From Phycisphaerae bacterium (GTDB lineage Bacteria > Planctomycetota > Phycisphaerae > Sedimentisphaerales > Anaerohalosphaeraceae), in NCBI GenBank assembly GCA_018052735.1, contig JAGPMT010000008.1, positions 1 to 64,000 on the forward strand: DNA of 64,000 bases, read 5' to 3'. Shown here in pieces: positions 49,518 to 58,623 of this stretch. The notes under the pieces are model-generated. The model was not told the DNA's origin. It saw nothing but the letters and a program-made list of their open reading frames with translations, and searched no databases. Every line of letters begins with the position of its first letter. The first letter of the stretch is position 1. The position numbers and the translations under genes are program-made.

Positions 49518-49671
49518 TGTATAATTCGGAACACAAACCGCTGATGATAAATGTCGGTAATTTTAGGGGGTGACTTAATCTAACTGAAAAGGATTTGGAT
49601 AATTTTAGCGGCTAATTCCAAGATCGCAAATAACCGGATATATAACAGGTAATTTGTCTTCTATCAGAAAA

Positions 49672-50397
49672 TTAACTGAAAATAGCTGATCCGATACGGA
49701 GCATTGTGGCTCCTTCTTCGATGGCAATGGGGTAATCCTGACTCATTCCCATGCTGAGGTGCTTAAATTTGGCTCCTCCAATATGTTCGGCCCGAATTTC
49801 CTCGAAAAGCTCTCGAGCTCGGGCAAAACAGCTCCTTACAATATCTTTATCCATTGTCAGAGGGGCCATGGTCATAAGCCCAATCAGACGAAGATTCGGC
49901 ATTGTGTCAATCTGTTCGGCTAAATGAACGGCTGCCCCGACAGGCACTCCATACTTTTGCGGCTCTCCAGAGCAGTTAACCTGCATTAACACATTTATAT
50001 GAATTCCCATTTTCTGGGCTTGGATATTAATTTCTTCAGCCAAGCGCAAGGTGTCGACGGAATGGATGATCCTGCAGATCTGCAGAGTCTGGCGGACTTT
50101 GTTACGCTGCAAATGCCCAATCATATGCCAATTCACACAGCGAGGAAGTCCCTCGGCTTCCGCTTTTTCTTTTAAAAATGCATCTACTTCATCGGAAATC
50201 TGCTTTAGATGCTGCACTCTGTTTTCCCCCAGTTCCACAGCCCCAGCACGAATTACTTCCTGAATCGCCTCCATAGATGCTGTTTTGGTTACGACGATGG
50301 TCTGGATGGTTTTTTCACTGCGCCGGCAGCGTGCACAAACAGAGGCAATCTCATCCTGCAGTTTTTTCAATTTGTCTGCTATCACACCCATCCGCAT
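49672..50397 (-). CDS. YggS family PLP-binding protein (PLP homeostasis)
   Basis: 241 residues, typical length. It is an alanine-racemase-like barrel with the PLP Lys in IQTIVVTKTAS (near 38), VELGENRVQ, NWHMIGHLQRNKV, LRLIGLMTMAP and LSMGMSQDYPIAIEEG. Proteins of this family bind pyridoxal 5'-phosphate and buffer its cellular level without a known enzymatic reaction. It starts 18 bp after the stop of the Top6A gene on the same strand, so the two are probably cotranscribed. No clear Shine-Dalgarno is seen; ATG six bases further in is an equal alternative start. Confidence 0.93.
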   Translation of the reverse strand: MRMGVIADKLKKLQDEIASVCARCRRSEKTIQTIVVTKTASMEAIQEVIRAGAVELGENRVQHLKQISDEVDAFLKEKAEAEGLPRCVNWHMIGHLQRNKVRQTLQICRIIHSVDTLRLAEEINIQAQKMGIHINVLMQVNCSGEPQKYGVPVGAAVHLAEQIDTMPNLRLIGLMTMAPLTMDKDIVRSCFARARELFEEIRAEHIGGAKFKHLSMGMSQDYPIAIEEGATMLRIGSAIFS

Positions 50398-50415
50398 TTA
50401 TCTGTTGACAAACTT

Positions 50416-51510
50416 TTAGGGAAGAAACTTATTCGGATTTTTCAGCTTATCCGGCAGATAATGATCCACAACAAAGTCCAGCCCATGTTTGGCAAAGGCC
50501 TGCTGCTCGACACGGACACCCATTTTCAGCATCTGATTGATGGCTTCCTGCCATGGCTTATGATGTGCTACGAAGGGATCGTTTTTCAGAGCATCTTTGG
50601 CTCGTTTGACGTCCACATCTTTTAACGGATGCGTGGGCAGCTTGTAATCGATAATATCCTGCGGCGTTACTCCAAGAAATCGTGCCTGCGGAACACAGAA
50701 AAATTCATTCAAATGAGCAGAATTACCCGAGCCGACCTTCAGTGTCCGGTAGATATTGAAGTATCCGTATGGGTCCCCATCGACGAAGGCATAGACGGGT
50801 ATTTTCAGCGTATCGCTCAGCCGCCGTATAAACCGCCGGCAGGCCCGTGTCGGTACACCGCCCATGCTTATCAAGATGCAGTCGGCTTTTTTCCAATAGT
50901 CGCATTTGACCAGACGCTGGAAAGCTCCAGCAGTTTCGATGGCCAAAATGAATTTAGCTTTGCTCTGGAATCCCAGTTCTTCGACATTGATAGGAATGGA
51001 ATAGGCCCCTGAACCGAAGCGGGTACAGTCGATTTTCAGCGGCTTGCCGCCGGCATCTTTGTCCAGAACAATCAGCTGACCTGCCACATCACCGCCTTTT
51101 TCTTCGGGCACGAAGCGAAGCTGCTCGCGATTTACGCCGAACATTGCTTCCATATCATCCATCACCGTATCAGATTCCGGCTGTTCGTCAAAGCCGGCCT
51201 TTCCCCAGTTTTTCGAGATATAATAGGCCTCTCGTTTGGTTGCCATATTGTCATTGTCTATTAATTCCTTAGACAAGGCCATCATTTTCAAAGTTTGGGC
51301 AAAGGTTTTTACGGTATTGACTGTCAGCGTACGGTTTTTGGTATTTCCTTTTATTTCAAAATGGCCTTTTTTGACATGATATTTTACATTGGACAAGGAG
51401 CGGATGGGAGTGCTCATCGTGGGTTTACGGTTGGCAAGAATCGAGTTATATACCTGACGTGCATTATCCGTTATAAGCTCCGCGGCGGTATTTTTTTTAT
51501 TTTTTCCCAT
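50416..51510 (-). CDS. DNA topoisomerase VI subunit A/Spo11-family protein
   Basis: 364 residues, normal for Top6A. The 5Y-CAP (winged-helix) part holds ATKREAYYISKNWG with the candidate catalytic Tyr (near 96-97). The Toprim part shows ILAIETAGAFQRLV (Glu) and VYAFVDGDPYGYFNIYRTL (Asp-x-Asp). In archaea A and B subunits form a type IIB enzyme that makes a double-strand passage with 5'-phosphotyrosine links. Here no subunit B gene lies on either side: YjbQ is upstream and YggS downstream. Top6B may be elsewhere, or this may be a Spo11/Topo VIII-like solo protein. The 425 bp upstream carry a candidate small RNA on the other strand. Confidence 0.85.
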   Translation of the reverse strand: MGKNKKNTAAELITDNARQVYNSILANRKPTMSTPIRSLSNVKYHVKKGHFEIKGNTKNRTLTVNTVKTFAQTLKMMALSKELIDNDNMATKREAYYISKNWGKAGFDEQPESDTVMDDMEAMFGVNREQLRFVPEEKGGDVAGQLIVLDKDAGGKPLKIDCTRFGSGAYSIPINVEELGFQSKAKFILAIETAGAFQRLVKCDYWKKADCILISMGGVPTRACRRFIRRLSDTLKIPVYAFVDGDPYGYFNIYRTLKVGSGNSAHLNEFFCVPQARFLGVTPQDIIDYKLPTHPLKDVDVKRAKDALKNDPFVAHHKPWQEAINQMLKMGVRVEQQAFAKHGLDFVVDHYLPDKLKNPNKFLP

Positions 51511-51731
51511 AAATTAAGGACACTCCTTTACCTAAATCGTGCGTATTTATTATACACTGTATTCATTATTTTTTCCGTTACAAACAAGTTATAAATCCTA
51601 CGAAAAAAATATCTTGGTTGCAAGCCTTAACGTGTGCTGTATTGAAAACTCATTACAGGTAATATTGGGTACACAATACCTATTAAAGTTTTTTATATGC
51701 TCTTAAATTCGTTTTTTTATAAAAACAATCG

Positions 51732-51760
51732 TTGACAAAGTCCGATTTTATGGATATACT
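51732..51760 (+). promoter_or_regulatory. Sigma-70-type promoter for a candidate small RNA
   Basis: TTGACA (51732-51737), exactly 17 bases, TATACT (51755-51760). This is one of the best consensus promoters in the window and points away from the neighbouring minus-strand genes. Transcription would start near 51767. Confidence 0.5.
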
Positions 51761-51766
51761 GATTTC

Positions 51767-51873
51767 AAATTGATGATGAAGTCAGGGGAAAAGACTTTGT
51801 TATAATCCTCGGCGAGGCGAAGTGGTCATCCGTTTTCCCCCCCAGACGGAGCCGCTATCCTCGCCATCTTTTT
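51767..51873 (+). ncRNA. Candidate small RNA of about 107 nt ending in a terminator
   Basis: It lies in the 425-bp gap (51511-51935) upstream of Top6A, behind a consensus promoter. A short stem (AAGTC with GACTT, near 51779-51799) is followed by a long hairpin at 51811-51865: GGCGAGG with CCTCGCC, then AGTGG with CCGCT, then TCCGT with ACGGA. It ends in ATCTTTTT (51866-51873), as an intrinsic terminator on the plus strand. No ORF fits. The family is not recognised. The rest of the gap (51511-51731) is AT-rich with no gene seen. Confidence 0.4.
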
Positions 51874-51935
51874 GCGCGGCACTGAAAAAGTTGGGCACAT
51901 AGGAAAAAAGGCAATGTCCTGTTTGAATATCTGTG

Positions 51936-52343
51936 CTAACCGCAAATGGAAAGGTAAACGCTTCGCTGGCGAGGACCGTCGAACTCGCAGAAAAACAACG
52001 CCTGCCAAGTTCCCAATTTCAGCCGTCCATTCTGGATTAAAACTGTTTTACTGACACCGACCAGTGAGGATTTGACATGGGCATCGCTGTTGCCTTCGCT
52101 GTGTTGGTATCCTTGGCGAAAATGCGGCACCAGTTCCTCCAGCGTCATCAGGATATCGTGAACAACATCTGGATCGGCGTTTTCATTGATGGTAACGGCA
52201 GCTGTTGTGTGGGGGCAGAAAACGGTCAGGATACCGGTGTCTATGCCGCTTCGGGTGATGGCTGCTTCCACTTCTGACGTGATATCAATCATTTCATTTC
52301 GCTTATGTGTTTTAACAAAGAAGCTGTCTTGAACAACTTTCAT
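51936..52343 (-). CDS. YjbQ family protein (UPF0047)
   Basis: 135 residues. ATG 52343 follows AGGAGG at 6 bp, better than the upstream TTG at 52349. The conserved core is VFCPHTTAAVTINENADPDV and the C-terminal LGTWQALFFCEFDGPR. The family has weak thiamine-phosphate synthase activity in some members; its real role is unsettled. It begins 10 bp after the argS stop, so it belongs to the rsfS-argS-yjbQ operon. Confidence 0.93.
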   Translation of the reverse strand: MKVVQDSFFVKTHKRNEMIDITSEVEAAITRSGIDTGILTVFCPHTTAAVTINENADPDVVHDILMTLEELVPHFRQGYQHSEGNSDAHVKSSLVGVSKTVLIQNGRLKLGTWQALFFCEFDGPRQRSVYLSICG

Positions 52344-52353
52344 TGGCAACCTC

Positions 52354-54117
52354 CTACATTTGCTCTACAACTTCAATGCCCAGCAATTCGCTCATGCCAT
52401 GCCGGATTGTACGGGCTGTCAAGTCACACAGCAGCAGCCGCAAGGGACGCTGCTGTGCATCAGCCTCAAGAACGTGACATGCTGCATAAAAACGGCTAAA
52501 GGCCTGTGACAGGTCATACAGATATCCGGTCAGATAATTCGGCCGGCACTCCTGTGCCGCCGCATCGATTGCCTGATCATAGCGTATCAGCAGCTTGGCC
52601 AGCTCTTTTTCCGCTTCGGATGTGAAGCTCAAAGAGCAAAGGCCGGAAAGCTCTCGTTCAATGTCAACCTCGCGCCCCGAGGCCTTGCGCTCAATGGATT
52701 TAATCCGTGCATAAGCATACTGCATATACGGAGCGGTATTGCCGTCCATTGCCAGCATCTTGTCAAAGCTGAAAACATAATCGCTGTTGCGGTTATTGGA
52801 ATAATCGGCATACTTAACAGCCCCTATGCCGACGGCTTGTGCAATATGTTCTTTCTGCTCGGCTGAAAGAGAAGGATTTTTTTCTTCTACAATTTTTCGA
52901 GCACGTTCGACTGCTTCGTCCAGCAGGTCTTTAAGCTTGACGGTTCCCCCGGATCGGGTCTTGAACGGCTTGCCGTCCTCGCCCAGCATGGTGCCGAATG
53001 TGACATGGACCAGTTCAGTTCCGCTGTCAGTCCAGCCGGCCATTTTGGCCGCCGCAAACAGCATCTGAAAATGCAGCGACTGGCGCGCATCTGTTACATA
53101 GATAATTGTATCCGCATGCAGCTCCTGTATCCGATACCGCAGTGCCGCAAGGTCTGTGGTCGCATATAAAAAAGCCCCATCGCTTTTCTGAATAATAAAA
53201 GGCAGGGGCTGGCCTTCCTTGTTTTTGAATCCTTCAGGGAATATGCATATGGCTCCATCGGATTCTGACGCCAATCTGCGTCCCTTGAATTCTTCTACTA
53301 CCGAGGCCAGTTTATCCGCATAAAAGCTTTCCCCGCGTTCGTCATCGGCGGTCAACATGATATTCAAGCTTTTGTAAATCGGCAGGTAATGCTTTCTGGA
53401 TTCCTGCACAATCTGCTTCCAAACCAGAATCGTATCGGCATCGTGATTGTGAAGCCGGACAACTTCCTGACGGGCTTTCTGTTCAAATGTTTTATCTTCC
53501 TCGGATTTGCGTTTGGCATCCTGATAAAAAGTCTCCAGATCCGCGATATGTGCAGACGACAGATTATCGAGGATATGCGGATACTGCTCTTTCAGAAGGG
53601 CAATCAGCATCCCGAATTGTGTGCCCCAATCGCCGATATGATTTTGGCGGATTACTGTATGCCCTTGAAATTCATAAAGACGGGCGATACAGTCGCCGAT
53701 AATAGTGCTGCGTAGGTGGCCGACATGCATCTGTTTGGCAATGTTGGGCCCGGAATAGTCAACCACAACTGTTTTGGTTTTTTTTGTTTTTTCAATACCC
53801 AGACGCTGTTTGTTTGAATTGATTTCAATCAGGCGAGCAGCCAAAAACTCATCCTTGAGACGCAGATTGATAAATCCCGGCCCTGCAATCTCGGGTGGTT
53901 GGCAGATATCAGCAATATCAAGTACAGCTGCAACCTGTTGAGCTAATTGGCGGGGATTGGTTTTGATTTGTTTAGCGGCCGGCATTATGCCATTGGCCTG
54001 ATAATCACCGTATTTCGGCTCGGCGGCAGGTCGAACCATCGCCGGGAATGAGCGGCCTGTAACCTGCCGAATGGCACCAGAAATGCGTTCTTCAAGAATA
54101 TCTGTCAGACGTTTCAT
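52354..54117 (-). CDS. argS: Arginyl-tRNA synthetase
   Basis: 587 residues, a class I enzyme that charges tRNA-Arg. N-terminal additional domain about 1-110. The HIGH motif reads HVGH in PNIAKQMHVGHLRSTIIGD (near 128), followed by NHIGDWGTQFGMLI. GEDGKPFKTRSG stands in place of a clear KMSKS, as in most bacterial ArgS. Anticodon-binding DALR domain at about 465-587, ending in IRHGMSELLGIEVVEQM. Its start overlaps the rsfS stop by one base (TAATG), so the two are translationally coupled. Confidence 0.97.
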   Translation of the reverse strand: MKRLTDILEERISGAIRQVTGRSFPAMVRPAAEPKYGDYQANGIMPAAKQIKTNPRQLAQQVAAVLDIADICQPPEIAGPGFINLRLKDEFLAARLIEINSNKQRLGIEKTKKTKTVVVDYSGPNIAKQMHVGHLRSTIIGDCIARLYEFQGHTVIRQNHIGDWGTQFGMLIALLKEQYPHILDNLSSAHIADLETFYQDAKRKSEEDKTFEQKARQEVVRLHNHDADTILVWKQIVQESRKHYLPIYKSLNIMLTADDERGESFYADKLASVVEEFKGRRLASESDGAICIFPEGFKNKEGQPLPFIIQKSDGAFLYATTDLAALRYRIQELHADTIIYVTDARQSLHFQMLFAAAKMAGWTDSGTELVHVTFGTMLGEDGKPFKTRSGGTVKLKDLLDEAVERARKIVEEKNPSLSAEQKEHIAQAVGIGAVKYADYSNNRNSDYVFSFDKMLAMDGNTAPYMQYAYARIKSIERKASGREVDIERELSGLCSLSFTSEAEKELAKLLIRYDQAIDAAAQECRPNYLTGYLYDLSQAFSRFYAACHVLEADAQQRPLRLLLCDLTARTIRHGMSELLGIEVVEQM

Positions 54118-54542
54118 TATTCCTGCTTTTTGTCAATTTTTAACTGTTTGGCGTCACCCCAGAGCATCTCAAGATTGTAATAATTCCGATGTTCAGCATC
54201 AAAAATATGGACTACCACCGTTACAAAATCCAGCAGAATCCACTGGCCTCGTTCATAGCCGGCGATGCCGAATCGCTGATGTCCCTGTTTTTTGGCTTCC
54301 TGTGAAATTTCGTCTGCTACCGTTCGGCTCTGGCGGTCGCTGGTTCCCGTTGCAATAACAAAATAGTTGGCTGCGGGACTGATGCCCCGCAGGTCAAGAA
54401 TGGTGATATCAGTGCAATTGCGGTCTTGGGCAATACGAGCCGCCGAAAGGGCGAGCTGTTTATCTGTTGACCGTTTTGGTCTTTTTATATTTATTTTGGC
54501 GGTTTGTTTTTTTACTGTTTTTTTAGATGTCTTTTTTGCCAT
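54117..54542 (-). CDS. rsfS: Ribosome silencing factor
   Basis: About 141 residues from ATG 54542. A longer frame from GTG 54602 exists but would run through a transcription terminator hairpin (54567-54596), so the internal start is preferred. A lysine-rich leader (MAKKTSKKTVKKQTAK) is followed by the RsfS core: ITILDLRGISPAANYFVIAT, GTSDRQSRTVADEI and DFVTVVVHIFDAEHRNYYNL with LEMLWGDA. RsfS binds ribosomal protein uL14 and blocks subunit joining in stationary phase or starvation. It overlaps argS by one base. Confidence 0.93.
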   Translation of the reverse strand: MAKKTSKKTVKKQTAKINIKRPKRSTDKQLALSAARIAQDRNCTDITILDLRGISPAANYFVIATGTSDRQSRTVADEISQEAKKQGHQRFGIAGYERGQWILLDFVTVVVHIFDAEHRNYYNLEMLWGDAKQLKIDKKQE

Positions 54543-54559
54543 AGTTTTATTTTCTGTAG

Positions 54560-54596
54560 ACAAAATAGGAGCGTCCTCATTATGGGGGACGCTCCT
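54560..54596 (-). terminator. Intrinsic terminator after the membrane pyrophosphatase gene
   Basis: A perfect 10-bp stem (AGGAGCGTCC with GGACGCTCCT, 54567-54576 and 54587-54596) with a 10-base loop. On the minus strand it is followed by ATTTTGTCT. It lies 42 bp after the hppA stop and separates that gene from rsfS. Confidence 0.75.
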
Positions 54597-54637
54597 GTAC
54601 ACTAATCGAAAATACGCAATTCGTCAAGCATTCGGAA

Positions 54638-57061
54638 TTAACTGCTCAAACCGAACAGATTGAAGAACCACTGCCCGATCATAGGTGCGAACTTGACCAC
54701 TATGCCGCTGAATACCACGCTGACCATTGTCATCAGCTTAATCAAGATGTTCAAGCTGGGTCCAGAAGTATCTTTGAAGGGATCGCCGACAGTATCGCCT
54801 ACAACGGCTGCGCCATGGACCGGATTTTTGGTTCCATCGGGCAGTTTTTTGCCGCCGTATGCGCCTTTTTCGATATACTTCTTGGCGTTATCCCATGCAC
54901 CCCCGGCATTATTCAGTGTGATTGCCAGAACAAATCCGGCTGTCAAGCCGCCGGCCAGCAAGCCCATCACGCCTGCCACGCCTAAAAGAAGCCCTGTTGC
55001 TACCGGAACCACGATAGCCAAAGCTGAGGGCACGACCATTTCCTTCTGTGCACCGGCTGTGGATATAGCCACGCAGCGGGCGTAATCTGGCTTGCCTTTG
55101 CCTTCCATAATGCCCGGAATCTCGCGGAACTGACGACGCACTTCATTGACCATTGCCCCGGCTGCTCGGCCGACCGCCTTCATTGTCATTGCACAGAAGA
55201 TAAAGGCCATCATAGCCCCGATAAACAGGCCGCAAATCAGCTTGGGATTCATAATCGTCAAATCATAAACCTCAACAAACTGAGAAATACTGGCAACTTT
55301 TACCTGTGCCGATGTAAAGCCCATATAGATGCCTTCGGGACTCTCATTGGCAAGCCGACCAATCCAGATGCGGACCTCTTCAATGTAAGCAGCCAGCAGA
55401 GCCATGGCTGTCAGAGCAGCCGAGCCAATCGCAAAGCCCTTGCCGGTCGCAGCAGTGGTGTTGCCCAGTGCATCCAGAGCATCGGTCCGTTTGCGGACTT
55501 CTTCGCCAAGACCGCTCATTTCGGCATTGCCGCCGGCGTTGTCAGCAATCGGTCCATAGGCATCCGTGGCCAGCGTAATGCCCAGCGTAGACAGCATACC
55601 TACAGCCGCAAAGCCGATTCCGTACAGGCCCATCGATACATCGCTGAAGCCGCCGGCAAAGGCATAGGCGCAAATAATGCCGATGACGATAGTGATAACC
55701 GAGCCGCCGGTCGAGAACATGCCGACAGCTAGCCCATCGATGATGGTTGTTGCCGGTCCCATCACGGCCTGTCCGGCAATGCCTTTAGTGGGATTGTATT
55801 CATCTGACGTATAGTACTCTGTAATCTGGCCGATAATAACCCCCGCGGCAAGCCCCGAGATAACCGACCAGAAAATGCCCCATGTAATCATTCCCATCTT
55901 GGCCATAATAGCCAGTGCAATCACAATCAGTATGGAGCTGCTTAGCGTACCCTTTAAAAGAGCTGTCAGCAGGTTTTTCTGGGATGCACCTTCTTTGCAT
56001 TTGACCATAAAGATGCCCGCAATGGACAGCAGAATGCCGATACCGGCTACAATCATCGGCGATAAAACAGCCATTATCGGGTCAATTCCTTTGGCGGCCA
56101 AAGAAGCAGCCGGAAGAGCTGCCCCCAGTGCTGCAGTTGACAGAATTGAGCCGCAGTAGCTTTCATACAGGTCAGCGCCCATGCCCGCTACGTCGCCGAC
56201 ATTATCGCCCACATTATCTGCAATAGTCGCCGGATTGCGAGGGTCATCCTCGGGAATGCCTGCCTCAACCTTGCCGACCAAATCGGCCCCCACATCAGCC
56301 GCTTTGGTGTAAATACCGCCTCCGACACGCGCAAACAGCGCTTGTGTTGAAGCACCCATACCGAAGGTAATCATGGTTGTTGTGATTTCTACCAGCTTAT
56401 GAGCACTGTCAATGCCGGGATGAACCAGTACAAAGCTGCCGATTTTGAAACCTTTGGTTAATCCATCTGGACCCAGAGCAAAAAAGACTTTATCCAGCAG
56501 AATATACCAGAGAGAAATATCCAGCAGGCCAAAACCCACTACCACCAGTCCCATCACAGCACCAGAGCGGAATGCAACCTGCAATCCCCTGTTCAAGCTT
56601 TCACTTGCGCCTTGTGCTGTGCGGCTGGAGGCATTTGTTGCTGTTTTCATGCCCAGAAAACCGCACAGGCCGCTAAAAAAGCCCCCTGTTAGGAAAGCTA
56701 CCGGGACAAATGGATTCTGCACGCCCTTATAGGCAAGAAAGGCAAAAACCGCTACAAGAATAATGAAAACCACTGTAACGACCTTGTATTGGCGGAACAA
56801 ATACGCATAAGCCCCTTCGCGAACATGATCGGCTATTTCCATCATCTTAGGGCTGCCCGCCGGCGCTTGCATGACTTTTTTGTAGAAATAGATTGCCATC
56901 AGCAGAGAGATTACAGCGCTGCCCATTGCCAAATAAGGCGCCATCGGAGCAAACTTGGCAGAAACTGTTGCTGTCTGGGCGGCCTGTTCCTGTGCCATGG
57001 CTGTTGATGAAAGTACCATCATCGGTAATCCCAACAATCCAATCCTTTCTAATCCTTTCAC
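54638..57061 (-). CDS. hppA: Membrane-bound proton/sodium-translocating pyrophosphatase
   Basis: About 807 residues from GTG 57061, which follows GAAAGGG at 8 bp; a longer frame from 57115 lacks a site. The N terminus looks like a cleavable signal ([16 protein letters not shown]). About 16 membrane helices. Catalytic motifs: [48 protein letters not shown] and [17 protein letters not shown]. It couples PPi hydrolysis to H+ or Na+ export. The key motif reads [16 protein letters not shown]: Ala and Gly at the positions equivalent to 460 and 463 mark the K+-dependent class, whereas K+-independent enzymes carry Lys there. Which ion is pumped cannot be told from this alone. Confidence 0.96.
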   Translation of the reverse strand: MKGLERIGLLGLPMMVLSSTAMAQEQAAQTATVSAKFAPMAPYLAMGSAVISLLMAIYFYKKVMQAPAGSPKMMEIADHVREGAYAYLFRQYKVVTVVFIILVAVFAFLAYKGVQNPFVPVAFLTGGFFSGLCGFLGMKTATNASSRTAQGASESLNRGLQVAFRSGAVMGLVVVGFGLLDISLWYILLDKVFFALGPDGLTKGFKIGSFVLVHPGIDSAHKLVEITTTMITFGMGASTQALFARVGGGIYTKAADVGADLVGKVEAGIPEDDPRNPATIADNVGDNVGDVAGMGADLYESYCGSILSTAALGAALPAASLAAKGIDPIMAVLSPMIVAGIGILLSIAGIFMVKCKEGASQKNLLTALLKGTLSSSILIVIALAIMAKMGMITWGIFWSVISGLAAGVIIGQITEYYTSDEYNPTKGIAGQAVMGPATTIIDGLAVGMFSTGGSVITIVIGIICAYAFAGGFSDVSMGLYGIGFAAVGMLSTLGITLATDAYGPIADNAGGNAEMSGLGEEVRKRTDALDALGNTTAATGKGFAIGSAALTAMALLAAYIEEVRIWIGRLANESPEGIYMGFTSAQVKVASISQFVEVYDLTIMNPKLICGLFIGAMMAFIFCAMTMKAVGRAAGAMVNEVRRQFREIPGIMEGKGKPDYARCVAISTAGAQKEMVVPSALAIVVPVATGLLLGVAGVMGLLAGGLTAGFVLAITLNNAGGAWDNAKKYIEKGAYGGKKLPDGTKNPVHGAAVVGDTVGDPFKDTSGPSLNILIKLMTMVSVVFSGIVVKFAPMIGQWFFNLFGLSS

Positions 57062-57113
57062 GTGTTGATCCCTTTCATTTGAATATATAAGTGTTAAATT
57101 TAAAATTGAAAAC

Positions 57114-57141
57114 AATATAGCGACTTTTCAGAAGTTTTCAA
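57114..57141 (-). promoter_or_regulatory. Possible hppA promoter
   Basis: On the minus strand TTGAAA (57141-57136), 16 bases, TATATT (57119-57114), about 50 bp before the hppA start codon. The match is fair; spacing is one short of ideal. Confidence 0.4.
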
Positions 57142-57215
57142 CCTTTTTGTTTATAGTTTTTGCCTGCATCGGATTTTGGGCCGCTTTATTCATTTTGATC
57201 CGCAAAATCGGCCTG

Positions 57216-58418
57216 TCAAGTATGATAATCAGCATTAATGGTTACATAATCTCTGCTTAGATCACAGCCGTAACAGAAATCGTTATGTCGGCCAGACCCT
57301 AAATAGACCGTAATTGTATGTTCTTTTCGACTGATTATCTTCGATACTTTTTTGGAGTCAAAATTGGTCGGTTTTCCATTTCTGAATACGTAAATATCTC
57401 CAATTTTGCAGGAGAGGCGGTTGGGATTGAGTTTGACGCCGCAGGAGCCGACAGCGCAGATAATACGGCCCCAATTAGGATCCCCTCCATGAATAGCGCA
57501 TTTAACCAAGTCGTAATCTGCCACTGCGCGGGCAGCTTTGAAGGCATCTTCCTTTGTCGCAGCTTCCTTGATTTCAACCTTAAACATCCGTGTGGCACCT
57601 TCTGCATCCAAAGCCATCTGTTTGGCCAAATCACTGCATAGGTCAGCCAAAGCCGCGGAAAAACGGCGATAGCCGATATCTTGTTTCTTGATTGTCTTGT
57701 TTTCTGCAAGGCCTGAAGCCAAAATCATTGCCGTATCGTTGGTGCTTTGATGGCCATCTACAGTTAAGCGGTTCAGGGAAAGCCCGACAGCATTTCTCAG
57801 TGCTTTATCGAGAAGGATTTTAGTAATGGCTGCATCTGTAGTGATGACGCTGATAGTCGTAGCCATATTGGGGCCAATCATTCCGGCTCCCTTTGCGGTG
57901 CCGGCTATGGCGATGGTTTTACCTCCTATTTTCACAGTACGTATCGCCTGTTTGCACCGCGTATCGGTTGTCATAATTGCTTTAGCAAAAGCCAATCCGC
58001 CTGCTGAGTCGGCTCGCAGCTGGCTGGCAGCGGATGCAATCCCGGATGTAATTTTAGATAAAGGCAGCTGATGTCCGATGATGCCGGTGGAGGCAATTAG
58101 CACCTGCTGGGGAGCAATTTGCAGTTGGCTGGCGGTTTTGCGGCAGATGGCCTCAGCCGCCGCCAAACCCTTGGTGCCTGTACAGGCATTGGCATTGCCG
58201 CTGTTGATAACGGCTGCATAGATTTTTTTGCTGGCGATATGCTGCCGGCAGACAGCAACCGATGCCGCCTGAATCGCATTCGTTGTAAACATAGCTGCTG
58301 CCGCTGCACCTGTAGGGCAATAAACAATTGCTAAATCTGGTTTGCCGGACTGCTTAATCCCGCAATGGACTCCTGCCGCCAGAAATCCCTTCGGGGCTGT
58401 AATACTGATATTTGTCAT
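57216..58418 (-). CDS. argJ: Bifunctional ornithine acetyltransferase/N-acetylglutamate synthase
   Basis: 400 residues from ATG 58418; an upstream start at 58466 would add 16 residues with no similarity to the family. ArgJ transfers acetyl from N-acetylornithine to glutamate in the arginine pathway. Visible: YCPTGAAAAAMFTTNAIQAA, AVINSGNANACTG, GAGMIGPNMATTISVITTDA with the self-cleavage site before Thr (MA-T; most enzymes read MATML), and the C-terminal INADYHT. The precursor splits into alpha and beta chains at that Thr. It lies 154 bp upstream of hppA on the same strand. Confidence 0.95.
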   Translation of the reverse strand: MTNISITAPKGFLAAGVHCGIKQSGKPDLAIVYCPTGAAAAAMFTTNAIQAASVAVCRQHIASKKIYAAVINSGNANACTGTKGLAAAEAICRKTASQLQIAPQQVLIASTGIIGHQLPLSKITSGIASAASQLRADSAGGLAFAKAIMTTDTRCKQAIRTVKIGGKTIAIAGTAKGAGMIGPNMATTISVITTDAAITKILLDKALRNAVGLSLNRLTVDGHQSTNDTAMILASGLAENKTIKKQDIGYRRFSAALADLCSDLAKQMALDAEGATRMFKVEIKEAATKEDAFKAARAVADYDLVKCAIHGGDPNWGRIICAVGSCGVKLNPNRLSCKIGDIYVFRNGKPTNFDSKKVSKIISRKEHTITVYLGSGRHNDFCYGCDLSRDYVTINADYHT

Positions 58419-58566
58419 AAAACTTTGTCTCCACTGGTTTTTTGTTGTTTGAATCGGCTGTTTCACAATACGAAAAGCCCTGTAAAAATCAAGTTATAAT
58501 TTTAATCATCTTTTAAAAAGATAAACCGTTATGTGTACAATAGAAGCAGCTATTGTTTGCACAAAT

Positions 58567-58603
58567 AAAAAAGGCCGATGCCTTTTTAAGGAATCGGCCT
58601 TTT
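58567..58603 (-). terminator. Bidirectional-looking intrinsic terminator
   Basis: A 9-bp stem AAGGCCGAT (58571-58579) with ATCGGCCTT (58593-58601) flanked by A and T runs on both sides. On the minus strand it ends the 781-residue secreted protein gene, 21 bp after its stop, and isolates argJ. Confidence 0.8.
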
Positions 58604-58623
58604 CGAAAGTCTAAGCTGCGATT

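Noticed and set aside
51811-51866. tRNA-like element: 7-bp GGCGAGG/CCTCGCC acceptor-like stem followed by A
   Set aside because: Only about 55 nt, no T arm (no GGTTCRA-type loop) and no proper anticodon arm; better explained as a terminator hairpin.
54543-54602. N-terminal extension of RsfS from GTG 54602
   Set aside because: The extension is encoded by a perfect terminator hairpin with a T-rich tail and matches nothing in the RsfS family.
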